From contig PAAX01000015.1 in assembly GCA_002698995.1 (NCBI GenBank), positions 1 through 64,000 on the forward strand: DNA of 64,000 nucleotides. Reading direction: 5' to 3'. Origin of the DNA: Ignavibacteriota bacterium. GTDB taxonomy: Bacteria > Bacteroidota > Ignavibacteria > Ignavibacteriales > Melioribacteraceae. Of this stretch, positions 1 to 7,796 are shown piece after piece (positions within the stretch are counted from its first letter, which is position 1; the number at the start of each line of letters is the position of its first letter). The position numbers and the translations under genes are program-made. Below the pieces are notes generated by a model that was not told the origin of the DNA, did no database searches, and was given only the letters and a program-made list of their open reading frames with translations.

Positions 1-117
1 AATTCCTTATATTTTTTATAACAAGAAACTTATAAATGCTAATAAAATAAAAAATATAATGAAAATTTGAATTGATTAATTTATTTAGTGGAGATAAAAA
101 AAAGATTAGATTATTTA

Positions 118-277
118 ATTGCCGTCCGATTTATCAGATGGACTGATTGGCAAGAAAACAAAAAGGGCTTTAGCCCAAACGAAGATTGACAGAAAAAATA
201 AGATTTGTTTATTTGGACTAAAGTCCAATTGAGATTTTTTGATTTAATCTGATCCGTTGGCTGAAGCCAACGGCAAT
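118..277. repeat. Palindrome cluster bounded by 8-bp inverted repeats
   Basis: The first 332 bases contain no credible gene. Within them, ATTGCCGT at 118-125 and its exact reverse complement ACGGCAAT at 270-277 enclose four short palindromes: GTCC/GGAC arms at 124-127 and 140-143, a 5-bp stem with a 2-nt loop at 165-176, a 7-bp stem with a 2-nt loop at 213-228, and a perfect 9-bp stem (CCGTTGGCT/AGCCAACGG) at 254-273. The layout resembles REP/BIME-like or MITE-like intergenic repeats. Family assignment is inference; the stems are read directly. Confidence 0.6.
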
Positions 278-332
278 ATTGATGATTTGTTTTTTACAAT
301 AAATGTTATTGAAATAAATGAACAAAAAGTTG

Positions 333-419
333 CGGAAAGAGAGGGATTCGAACCCTCGATACCCTTGCGAGTATACTTGCTTTCCAGGCAAGCCAGTTCA
401 ACCACTCCTGCACCTTTCC
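333..419 (-). tRNA. tRNA-Ser(GGA)
   Basis: An 87-nt class II tRNA on the minus strand. The acceptor arm GGAAAGG pairs with TCTTTCC, followed by discriminator G. The anticodon stem CTTGC/GCAAG closes loop CTGGAAA with anticodon GGA. A long variable arm typical of tRNA-Ser is present, and the T-arm GAGGG-TTCGAAT-CCCTC is perfect. CCA is not encoded. It reads UCC/UCU serine codons. Confidence 0.95.
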
Positions 420-483
420 GAAAACGAAGTTCCAAATATAAGAAGATTAGGACTTAGAATTCATAAAAAATCAAAAAAAATAA

Positions 484-532
484 TGCGGAAAGAGAGGGAT
501 TCTCCCGAAGGGATGCCAATGGCAGAACCCTC
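484..532 (-). repeat. tRNA-Ser 3'-end copy with twin-hairpin insert (copy 1)
   Basis: This stretch copies the acceptor 3' strand and T-arm of the neighbouring tRNA-Ser genes, but the T-loop is split by 22 bp at 503-524. The insert forms two tiny hairpins, TCCC-GAA-GGGA and TGCC-AAT-GGCA. The sequence on each side of the insert (ggattc before, gaaccctc after) matches the intact tRNA exactly. The D-arm, anticodon arm and 5' acceptor strand are absent, so it is not a functional tRNA. Confidence 0.75.
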
Positions 533-580
533 AGGAAATTAAAATCGTAGAGTAAATATTTCCAAAATCAAATTAGTCCA

Positions 581-630
581 TGCGGAAAGAGAGGGATTCT
601 CCCAAAGGGATGCCTATGGCAGAACCCTCG
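581..630 (-). repeat. tRNA-Ser 3'-end copy with twin-hairpin insert (copy 2)
   Basis: A second copy of the same element lies 97 bp further on in the same orientation. The 22-bp insert at 600-621 sits at the identical T-loop position. Both 4-bp stems are unchanged from copy 1, while both loops differ (AAA for GAA, TAT for AAT). Stem conservation with loop drift suggests that the hairpins matter, or that copying was recent. Flanks beyond the T-arm diverge. Confidence 0.75.
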
Positions 631-664
631 GAAAATTAATATTTGCTGAATTAGACTAATACAG

Positions 665-752
665 CGGAAAGAGAGGGATTCGAACCCTCGGATCGGCAAT
701 GCCGATCAACGGTTTTCGAGACCGCCCCGTTCAACCACTCCGGCATCTTTCC
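665..752 (-). tRNA. tRNA-Ser(CGA)
   Basis: An 88-nt class II tRNA on the minus strand. The acceptor GGAAAGA pairs perfectly with TCTTTCC, then discriminator G. The anticodon loop CTCGAAA gives anticodon CGA for UCG codons. A GATCGGC-ATT-GCCGATC variable arm and a T-arm identical to the tRNA-Ser(GGA) gene follow. CCA is not encoded. Confidence 0.95.
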
Positions 753-810
753 TTTTTTAAGGTAACAAATATACTAAGTTTATTTTTTAGTACATAGAAA
801 GAGGAGCAGC

Positions 811-1029
811 TTACTGTCTTTTCTTTAGAATTTTATAAATATTCCAAAGAATTAATGAGGTCATGTAAATAAATCCGGGAATTACAAAAACATATAAAAT
901 AAAATCAGATTTGTAATCATTTAGGAAGTAGTAAAAAATTGCTGCAGGAAAAACTGCAGTAAAAACAAACAGCAGATTGTTAATTACAATAAATTTTCTA
1001 ATGGATTTGTTTTCATCTTTATTTTGCAT
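811..1029 (-). CDS. Small two-TM membrane protein, unknown function
   Basis: I do not recognise a family for this 72-residue protein. It has a charged N-terminus (residues 1-12), two hydrophobic segments at about 13-37 and 43-65, and a basic tail ending KILKKRQ, so both ends are probably cytoplasmic. It lies downstream of thioredoxin on the same strand, but the thioredoxin terminator separates them, so it may have its own promoter. No strong ribosome binding site is seen before the ATG. It is short enough that expression is not certain. Confidence 0.55.
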   Translation of the reverse strand: MQNKDENKSIRKFIVINNLLFVFTAVFPAAIFYYFLNDYKSDFILYVFVIPGFIYMTSLILWNIYKILKKRQ

Positions 1030-1060
1030 TCTTAAAAATACAACCGAATTTTCTCATTTA

Positions 1061-1091
1061 AAATAAAAAACCCGGCAGATGGTACCGGGTT
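1061..1091 (-). terminator. Rho-independent terminator of the thioredoxin gene
   Basis: The stem AACCCGG (1069-1075) pairs with CCGGGTT (1085-1091) around a 9-nt loop. On the minus strand it is followed by a T-rich run. It lies about 30 bases after the thioredoxin stop codon. Confidence 0.8.
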
Positions 1092-1119
1092 AGAGAGAGT
1101 GCTAAATAAGAATAAACTC

Positions 1120-1488
1120 TTAATTATTTCCAACATTCTTTAATAAAACAGATTCAATTGCTTCTTTGAAAGCATCTTTTGGTAAAGCTCCTTGCGCCAT
1201 TTGAGGTTTATCTGTTGTTGGGCAGAATAATAATGATGGAATACTTCTAATTCCAAATACTGACGCCAATTCCTGCTCTACTTCAGTATCAATCTTATAA
1301 ATATTTATTTTGCCGTCATACTCAACAGCTAATTCTTCCAATATTGGAGCAACCATTTTACAGGGACTGCACCAATCAGCATAAAAATCTATAATACATG
1401 GGAGTTCACCTTGATAATTCCATTCTTTGTTATTTTCATAATCAAATACTTTTGATAAAAAAGTTTCTTTTGTTAAATGCTCTACCAT
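1120..1488 (-). CDS. trxA: Thioredoxin family protein
   Basis: A 122-residue cytoplasmic thioredoxin that reduces protein disulfides. The redox site is WCSPCK, with Cys40 and Cys43; serine replaces the usual glycine of WCGPC. The strand motif IIDFYADW and the cis-proline at Pro84 (SIPS) fit the fold. An extra Cys89 follows the cis-Pro loop. The N-terminus is some 15 residues longer than E. coli thioredoxin. A clear AAAGGAG lies just upstream of the ATG, and a rho-independent terminator follows. It appears to be a single-gene unit. The substrate cannot be told from sequence, and the symbol is by family only. Confidence 0.9.
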   Translation of the reverse strand: MVEHLTKETFLSKVFDYENNKEWNYQGELPCIIDFYADWCSPCKMVAPILEELAVEYDGKINIYKIDTEVEQELASVFGIRSIPSLLFCPTTDKPQMAQGALPKDAFKEAIESVLLKNVGNN

Positions 1489-1599
1489 TTATTTCTCCTT
1501 TTTAATATGTCAATAAGATGCAATCTACCCGATTTGGATTCTACAATACCAAATTTTTTTTTAATTTGCGCCGACATTTATTAATCAAAGGAAATTATC

Positions 1600-2985
1600 T
1601 TGAAAAATATCTCGAAATATTTCATTCTGGCTTCGCTAATTATTTTAGTTAATGCTTGCTCAACACAAACTCAAACAGCAAATAAAGAACTAATTACTTT
1701 TAATATTAATATTGATTCATCTACAGAAACGTTAACTAATTTTGCCGGATTTGGAGCTGAATGGGACAGCAGAAATTATCTTGCATACGGAGTAGATAAA
1801 AATGATTTTGAATTAATAAAAGAAAGATTGGATTGGTTGGAAATTCCAATTGTTAGAATAATGATGCAGACAAACTGGTTCTTTAAGCAGGGTGTTGGTT
1901 ATACTCCAAATTCTCCCGATATGCAGTCTTTATACAGACACTTAGATTACTGCCAGGATAATAATGTTGATGTGATTTTAACCGATTGGGGAATTGAACC
2001 GGATTGGTTAAAAGTTTCGGGTTTGCAAAAAGTTGATGATAAAAAATATGCAGAGATAATTGCAGATTATTTGGATTACCTCTATAACGATCAAGGTTAT
2101 ACATGCATTAAATATTTTGTTTTAGTAAATGAACCAAATTATGAAGTGGGAGATTTTAGCAGATGGGGAGAAGGAATTAGAAATGTTTATCAAGAAATGA
2201 AAAGAAAAGGTTTGACTGATAAAATAATGCTGGCTGGTTCAGGACAAAGCAATGCAGACGATTGGCACATTAATGCAGTTGATCATTTCCATGGAATATT
2301 CGGAGGTTATACTTTTCACAGATATGAATGGAATGAGTTTATTAGAAATCAAAAATTTATTTCTTATGTAAGAAATTTAATAGATTATGTTAAAGAGAAA
2401 GATCCGGAATGGAAAAGTAAACAAGTTATTATCTCTGAAGCCGGAATGAGAGATGGACAATCTACTGCAATAAATACAAATATTGATAAGTTTGAATACG
2501 GTATGTTTATGGCAGATTATGCAATTCAAGCGCTTCAAGGAGGCGCACACGGCGTTTTAGCCTGGATGCTTGATGATAATAGTCATCCCGATTTTGAATG
2601 GGGTTTATGGAAGAATAAAGAGAATAACTTTGAAATTAGAAAATGGTTTTATTCTTGGGGATTATTTATCAAATATTTCAAAAGAGATTCAGAAATGTTT
2701 CTTCCTGTTACAAGATCAGTTAATTTACGTACGATGGCTGCTAAATCACCTGATGATGAATGGAGTTATGCTTTTATAAATTATGAAAACTTTGATGTTT
2801 ATATCAATGTGAATAATGACTTTATGGGAAATGAAGATTTGTTGAAATTCATATATAAAGAAGGGATGATTAAAATAGATGAAGATGGATTTCCAAAAAG
2901 TAATGATGAAATAGAATCAGAAGAAGGAAAGTTTACTTTTGTTTTGCCTGCTAATTCAACAGTTGTAATAACATCTATTGATTAA
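1600..2985 (+). CDS. Lipoprotein glycoside hydrolase, clan GH-A-like
   Basis: A 461-residue secreted lipoprotein: a hydrophobic signal ends in the lipobox LVNAC with Cys20. The body looks like a (beta/alpha)8 retaining glycosidase. LVNEPN supplies the probable acid/base Glu178 and ISEAG the probable nucleophile Glu280, in the order and spacing seen in clan GH-A. Aromatic residues (WGIEPDW, YTFHRYEW) could line a sugar cleft. The family and substrate are not clear; GH5-like is my best guess. It starts with TTG, supported by AAAGGAAA upstream. The stop overlaps the stop of the convergent lipoprotein gene by four bases. Confidence 0.7.
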   Translation: MKNISKYFILASLIILVNACSTQTQTANKELITFNINIDSSTETLTNFAGFGAEWDSRNYLAYGVDKNDFELIKERLDWLEIPIVRIMMQTNWFFKQGVGYTPNSPDMQSLYRHLDYCQDNNVDVILTDWGIEPDWLKVSGLQKVDDKKYAEIIADYLDYLYNDQGYTCIKYFVLVNEPNYEVGDFSRWGEGIRNVYQEMKRKGLTDKIMLAGSGQSNADDWHINAVDHFHGIFGGYTFHRYEWNEFIRNQKFISYVRNLIDYVKEKDPEWKSKQVIISEAGMRDGQSTAINTNIDKFEYGMFMADYAIQALQGGAHGVLAWMLDDNSHPDFEWGLWKNKENNFEIRKWFYSWGLFIKYFKRDSEMFLPVTRSVNLRTMAAKSPDDEWSYAFINYENFDVYINVNNDFMGNEDLLKFIYKEGMIKIDEDGFPKSNDEIESEEGKFTFVLPANSTVVITSID

Positions 2986-4403
2986 TTGTTTTTGAATTTA
3001 TAAAGTCCGCCGCCGTCGGTAACAATCCAAATTTCATTTTTGGAATTTGTTACTGCGGCATTAATCAAATTAACAGAAAGAGGTGAATTACTTTTATCAA
3101 TCAATTGAATTGAATTTGGATTTTGAAAAATATATAATCCATCGGGAGTAGATAAATATTTCTTATTGTTTTTATCTATGTAAAAATCTGAAACATAATT
3201 TCTATTAATTAATGAAGTAAATTTAATCCATTCGGTTCCATTAAAATATGATATTCCTCCGATGCTGCCCGATTTGGGTCTATGGGTTACCCAAATTTCA
3301 TTTCCATAATTTTCAACCGTTTGAATATCTAATCCGAGCTCAATAATATCTGTAATTTGTACAAAATTAATTCCGTCATATTTAACTAAACCATTATCTG
3401 ATGTACCAATCCAAACGTTATTGTTATCATCTACTGAAATATCATTTACATTTTTTATAAGTGATGAAGTGGATTCATTATAAAAAGTAAAACTGCTTCC
3501 GTTATATTTTGCAATTCCACTTGCTTTAAAGCCAAACCATATTTCACTATTATTCCCGTCAATTGAAGTGATTATATCATTTGGAAAATTAGTTGTATTG
3601 GCTGAATAAGCGGTAAATGAATTTCCATCAAATTTATAAATATCATTTTCAGCTGCAATCCAGCTTTCATTTTGATAAGAATAAATATCATAAATCTTAT
3701 TTGAAGAAAATGATTGGAAATCAGAATTAATATGAGAGAATGAATGATTCTCAAATTTTAATAATCCACTGCCTAAAGTACCAATCAGTAAAATACCATC
3801 TTTACGTGATGAAACAGTTGTGAGGTTTTTTTCAAGTAGTTCAAAATCATTTTTAAAGTAAGGAACCCATACGGAGGTATCGGTAAGATTCATAAATGAT
3901 CTAGTTTGCGAATTGCTTCTAACAACAAAGTTATTTGTTAATCCCTTAAAATTAGGAAAAAGATATTTTACAGTGTAAGTGCCTGGTATTAAATTTCTAA
4001 ATGTGTAAGGAGTTTTAAACTCAGTTAAAGAATCATTTAAAACTATCTGTGAATTATTTGGAATTGATTCACAAAGTAAAGAACCTAGCATTCGAGGATT
4101 TTCATGTAAATCAATTGTCAGTTCAATTTTAGAGTCATCGGAAATATTAAGTAAAAAAGTTGTATCTCTATATAAATCTTTCTTTAATGTTATTAAATAA
4201 CTTCCAAGTTCAAGTCTGTTAATCTCTGCCGGAGTATTTTTCCCGATGTAAAAACCATCCTTAAAGATTTTCATATCACTAGGAACAGAATTTACAACTA
4301 CAGAAGAATTTGTCGGATCTAAATTCTCAGGTGAAGTTGATATTTCTTTTTCACAACCAACAAAAAAGATTATACACAGAAGAAAAACTAAATACATTTT
4401 CAT
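2982..4403 (-). CDS. PEGA-domain/propeller lipoprotein
   Basis: A 473-residue lipoprotein with signal and lipobox FFVGC. Two PEGA modules follow (about residues 37-80 and 108-155), small beta-domains common in surface proteins. From about 185 to the end there are repeated blades of the type WIGT...GLVKYDG, matching the two-component-regulator propeller (Reg_prop) repeat. It is the last gene of a five-gene minus-strand operon headed by a TonB receptor, and it abuts its upstream paralogue with no gap. No kinase or output domain is attached, so a structural or ligand-binding surface role is more likely than signalling. The ligand is unknown. Confidence 0.75.
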   Translation of the reverse strand: MKMYLVFLLCIIFFVGCEKEISTSPENLDPTNSSVVVNSVPSDMKIFKDGFYIGKNTPAEINRLELGSYLITLKKDLYRDTTFLLNISDDSKIELTIDLHENPRMLGSLLCESIPNNSQIVLNDSLTEFKTPYTFRNLIPGTYTVKYLFPNFKGLTNNFVVRSNSQTRSFMNLTDTSVWVPYFKNDFELLEKNLTTVSSRKDGILLIGTLGSGLLKFENHSFSHINSDFQSFSSNKIYDIYSYQNESWIAAENDIYKFDGNSFTAYSANTTNFPNDIITSIDGNNSEIWFGFKASGIAKYNGSSFTFYNESTSSLIKNVNDISVDDNNNVWIGTSDNGLVKYDGINFVQITDIIELGLDIQTVENYGNEIWVTHRPKSGSIGGISYFNGTEWIKFTSLINRNYVSDFYIDKNNKKYLSTPDGLYIFQNPNSIQLIDKSNSPLSVNLINAAVTNSKNEIWIVTDGGGLYKFKNN

Positions 4404-5894
4404 TTATTTAGAAACTTCACCTTTATATTTAACAACACCGCCTCCAAAGGTTGAAATCCATACAGTACCATTAGCATCTTGAGTAATATCAGTTATATAA
4501 TTGCTCATTAAATTAGAATTATATGTTTGATATTCCTTTCTGCCGGCGTAGTTTTCAAAAATTACAATACCGGATTCAGTGCCTACATATTTAATATTAT
4601 TTGGAGAAATATGAATAACATTTATATAGTTTGATGGAAGTCCGCTTATATATTGAACAAATTCACCATTTACAAGATTTGTTAAACCTCCTGGTTCATG
4701 AATTGTGGAATAAGAGAAATAATAAGTGAAAGGGGAATGTGCAAACCATACAGTACCATCGGGTGCTGCTTCAACCGCAGTTAATTTATTGCTTGGTAAA
4801 AATTTAGTAGTATATGGAGGATTATTATAAGTTCTGGTCCATTTGCTTTGGGAATATTCGTAAATTGCGTCATCGTAATCGGCAACCCACTTATTGTTAT
4901 AAATATCTACTGCAATATCTCTTGGACTGACAGGGAGTTCATCAATATAAATACTTGGTTTATATACTGCCCATTTGTCGTTTGAGATTCTTACAACTCC
5001 TCTTCCAGTTGCAATCCAAACATCTCCTTCAAGGTCAATCTCTATATCTTCAATATTATTGTTAGGTAATCGAGAATTGTAAATATTGAAAACAGTCCAA
5101 ATATTATTCTGCATTTTTGCAATACCTGCCGCAGTACCAACCCATAATGTTTGATCGTTTCCAAAAGCTAAGGCAGTTACTTTATTGCTTGGAATTCTTG
5201 AATTTGATTGTGAATATTTTTTCCATTCAATTCCGTTAAAGAAAAATAAACCGTAACCATCGCTTCCAACCCACAAGTTATTTTTATCATCCGTAACAAC
5301 TGCATTGATGTAATCAGTTTCCAAACCTGAGTTTAGAACTCTATGGTCAACCCAAATTGTTGTATCCTGCATTCTTCTTTCGTATTGGGTAACTCTATTG
5401 CTGTTAACAATTATTTCAGTATCAAAATCTCTAAAACCTTCCAACTCGTATCTGATTTTATATTTACCCGGAACTATATTTTGGAGTATTACAGGGGCAA
5501 CTTTTCCTGTTGCCGAATCATTTAGAAAAATTTGTGCACCTGTCGGTCTAGATTCACAATTAATTTTTCCAAGCATTCCAGGATTCTCTAAATAATTAAC
5601 AAATATATTTTGAGGTTCATCTTTTGATGCATCAACAAGAAAAGTAGTATCTCTAAAGAAAGGTTTCTTTAATGTAATTTCATAAACATCATATTCTAGA
5701 TGCACCATACTGTCAGGTGAATAATTTCCAGTAAATATTCCGTCCTGCCAAATTTCAGCACCTTGAGGATAAGAATTAATGTAATAAAATCCTTCCGGAG
5801 CCGGACCTTCAGGTGGAGTTACAGAAACTTCCTTTTCGCATGAAGATAGAACAATTAAGAATGCTAATACCGGTATAATAAATATTTTTTTCAT
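4404..5894 (-). CDS. PEGA-domain/propeller lipoprotein (paralogue)
   Basis: A 496-residue paralogue of the next gene downstream. The lipobox is VLSSC, then a Pro-rich linker, two PEGA modules (about 38-85 and 113-160) and Reg_prop blades (LWVGSDGYGLFFFNG, LWVGTAAGIAKMQNN, VWIATGRGVVRISND and more) to the C-terminus, predicted to form a beta-propeller. The pair probably arose by tandem duplication, since domain order and the lipidation motif CEKE are shared. It is co-transcribed with DUF4249 and TonB receptor genes (9-70 bp gap depending on the start of the upstream gene; 9 bp to its stop). Surface or periplasmic location is inferred from the lipobox. Confidence 0.75.
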   Translation of the reverse strand: MKKIFIIPVLAFLIVLSSCEKEVSVTPPEGPAPEGFYYINSYPQGAEIWQDGIFTGNYSPDSMVHLEYDVYEITLKKPFFRDTTFLVDASKDEPQNIFVNYLENPGMLGKINCESRPTGAQIFLNDSATGKVAPVILQNIVPGKYKIRYELEGFRDFDTEIIVNSNRVTQYERRMQDTTIWVDHRVLNSGLETDYINAVVTDDKNNLWVGSDGYGLFFFNGIEWKKYSQSNSRIPSNKVTALAFGNDQTLWVGTAAGIAKMQNNIWTVFNIYNSRLPNNNIEDIEIDLEGDVWIATGRGVVRISNDKWAVYKPSIYIDELPVSPRDIAVDIYNNKWVADYDDAIYEYSQSKWTRTYNNPPYTTKFLPSNKLTAVEAAPDGTVWFAHSPFTYYFSYSTIHEPGGLTNLVNGEFVQYISGLPSNYINVIHISPNNIKYVGTESGIVIFENYAGRKEYQTYNSNLMSNYITDITQDANGTVWISTFGGGVVKYKGEVSK

Positions 5895-5903
5895 AATCTT
5901 TCT

Positions 5904-6833
5904 TTAATTAGTTTTTATACTGTAACCAAAAGAATTGATAAATTCTTCTGTCATATACATAAAATAGTTTTGCTGAATAAAAGATCCGAAAATTCCAATT
6001 CCTCCTTCAACATTAGAAAATTCTGATTCACCTAATCTAACTGAATAATTATCCAATACATTATTTGTAATCAAGTAATAAGATGTAAGATTTTGATCTA
6101 AAATAATCAATTCAAATCGAAGTGCTTTACTTATATAATAATCTTGTTTTCTATATTGATCATCATAGATATTTTTTAATGTTTTTTCTAATGCGCTCAA
6201 TTCAAAACCAACTCCAATTTGATTTGAAACAGAAGGATAAATAGGAGTTTCTTTTCCTTCATTTTTTACATATTTAATTGGTACTTCAATCATATTTCTC
6301 TTAAAAACGCCATCGATATTTATATAATATTCCAATGTTAATTTTGGAACAAAGTTTACATCTCTTTCAAATGACTGCCATGCAACACTATAAATATTTC
6401 CTCCGTAATCGGGAGGAATAAATTGGTTGCTTTCTCCCCTAAACGAAACTTGTTTTGGGGTTTTAGTATAACTTCTAATCCACCTTCCATCGGGTAGCAG
6501 CGCCTCAATTTTAAGTATTTTATCAAAAGGAAGTTGAAAACCGCCAGCTTCATATTTAGTAATATCATTCTGTAATTCATTAAAAACAAAAGCTGTATCA
6601 TCATATGCAACAGTAACTTCAGCACCTTTAATCCAAAGATTTTTTACTGTTTTATTTTCAGATAGATTCTCAATCATATACGATTTTGAAATTGTTATTG
6701 TCTGTACTGCTGTATCACCATTTAATACTGCCGACAAAATATATTTATCCTCAAATTCTCCAATTGGACTGAAACTATCATCACAAGAATAAAATGATGC
6801 AATAATAATTAATACAGTTAAAAATCTTTTCAT
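5904..6833 (-). CDS. DUF4249 family lipoprotein
   Basis: I place the start at the ATG giving MKRFLTVL, because it begins a clean lipoprotein signal (lipobox ASFYSC) immediately after the stop of the upstream gene; an earlier in-frame ATG at 6869 would overlap that gene and spoil the signal. The 309-residue protein matches DUF4249: the region after the lipidated Cys (SFSPIGEFEDKYILSAVLNG), an immunoglobulin-like strand pattern, and the C-terminal NVEGGIGIFGSF motif. DUF4249 genes commonly accompany TonB receptors in Bacteroidetes. The role is unknown; a receptor-associated surface lipoprotein is likely. Confidence 0.8.
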   Translation of the reverse strand: MKRFLTVLIIIASFYSCDDSFSPIGEFEDKYILSAVLNGDTAVQTITISKSYMIENLSENKTVKNLWIKGAEVTVAYDDTAFVFNELQNDITKYEAGGFQLPFDKILKIEALLPDGRWIRSYTKTPKQVSFRGESNQFIPPDYGGNIYSVAWQSFERDVNFVPKLTLEYYINIDGVFKRNMIEVPIKYVKNEGKETPIYPSVSNQIGVGFELSALEKTLKNIYDDQYRKQDYYISKALRFELIILDQNLTSYYLITNNVLDNYSVRLGESEFSNVEGGIGIFGSFIQQNYFMYMTEEFINSFGYSIKTN

Positions 6834-6834
6834 T

Positions 6835-7794
6835 TTAGAAACTTGTTTCCGTATAACCAAATGATTCAATGTAATCGGGATAAAGTCTTAATTCCAATTC
6901 TTGTTTAACAAATGATCCAAATAAACCTATTCCGTTTTCAACATTTGAATAATCAGATTGATTTAATCTTACTGAAAATCCATCTAAAACATCATTATTA
7001 CTTTGGTAATAGCTTGCAAGATTTTGATCAAGCACAACTATTTCCAGTTTAACTCTATTTCTAATCCAGTAATCACTTTTAGCTAATCCTGATTCCGAAA
7101 TAGAATTCATTATTTTATCAAGTATAGATTTTTTTAATGACATACCGGTTTGATTTGAAGGTCTTGGATAGATCGGATATTCAACCCCGTCAACAGTTAC
7201 AAAATCTAAAGGAATTATTTTTTGGTGTCTAATTCTGTTGCCGTTTATAATTTCATAATATGTTAATGTAAGTTTGGTTGTAAACCAAACATTTTGATCT
7301 GTAGTAGTCCAATTTACAGAAATTGCAGATTTATTAACCGGCGGAATAACTCTATCTGATGTAGAAGCAATAGAAACAGAGTCGGGAATTTTAGTTTCAG
7401 CTCTTACTCTTTTTCCATTTGGCAAAAGAACTTCAACATTTAGAAAAGAATTAAAAATTGGACGATAGTCCTTAACAAAATAATATTTGAAAGGGGAATT
7501 GTATCTTATTTGGTCAGATCCATCAACAGTTGTATCCTGCAAAAAATGAATATTACTACCGTCCCAAATTCTTATATCTGCACCTTGAATCGAAGGATCG
7601 ATAGTATTAGTAAACGGATCAATTCCATCAGCCACATAACTTTTTGAAATTACCGCAGTCTGATAATTTGTATCTGCATTAACTATTGAATAAAAAACAA
7701 ACTTATCTCTAGGTTCACCTACGGGACTAAAATTTTCTTCACATCCTAAGAGATACAAAACAGCTATTATTGAAATAAATAATATTTTTTTCAT
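6835..7794 (-). CDS. DUF4249 family lipoprotein (paralogue)
   Basis: A 319-residue lipoprotein with lipobox YLLGC. It shares with its downstream neighbour the post-lipidation segment (EENFSPVGEPRDKFVF), the mid-protein SNQTGMSLKKSILDK region and the C-terminal NVENGIGLFGSF motif, so the two are tandem duplicates of DUF4249. The start lies 2 bp after the TonB receptor stop, so translation is probably coupled. The duplicates differ most in the central region, which may mean different partners or different positions around one receptor. No enzyme motif is visible. Confidence 0.8.
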   Translation of the reverse strand: MKKILFISIIAVLYLLGCEENFSPVGEPRDKFVFYSIVNADTNYQTAVISKSYVADGIDPFTNTIDPSIQGADIRIWDGSNIHFLQDTTVDGSDQIRYNSPFKYYFVKDYRPIFNSFLNVEVLLPNGKRVRAETKIPDSVSIASTSDRVIPPVNKSAISVNWTTTDQNVWFTTKLTLTYYEIINGNRIRHQKIIPLDFVTVDGVEYPIYPRPSNQTGMSLKKSILDKIMNSISESGLAKSDYWIRNRVKLEIVVLDQNLASYYQSNNDVLDGFSVRLNQSDYSNVENGIGLFGSFVKQELELRLYPDYIESFGYTETSF

Positions 7795-7796
7795 AA

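Noticed and set aside
484-630. Two further functional tRNA-Ser genes
   Set aside because: Only the acceptor 3' strand and a split T-arm are present; anticodon and D arms are missing.
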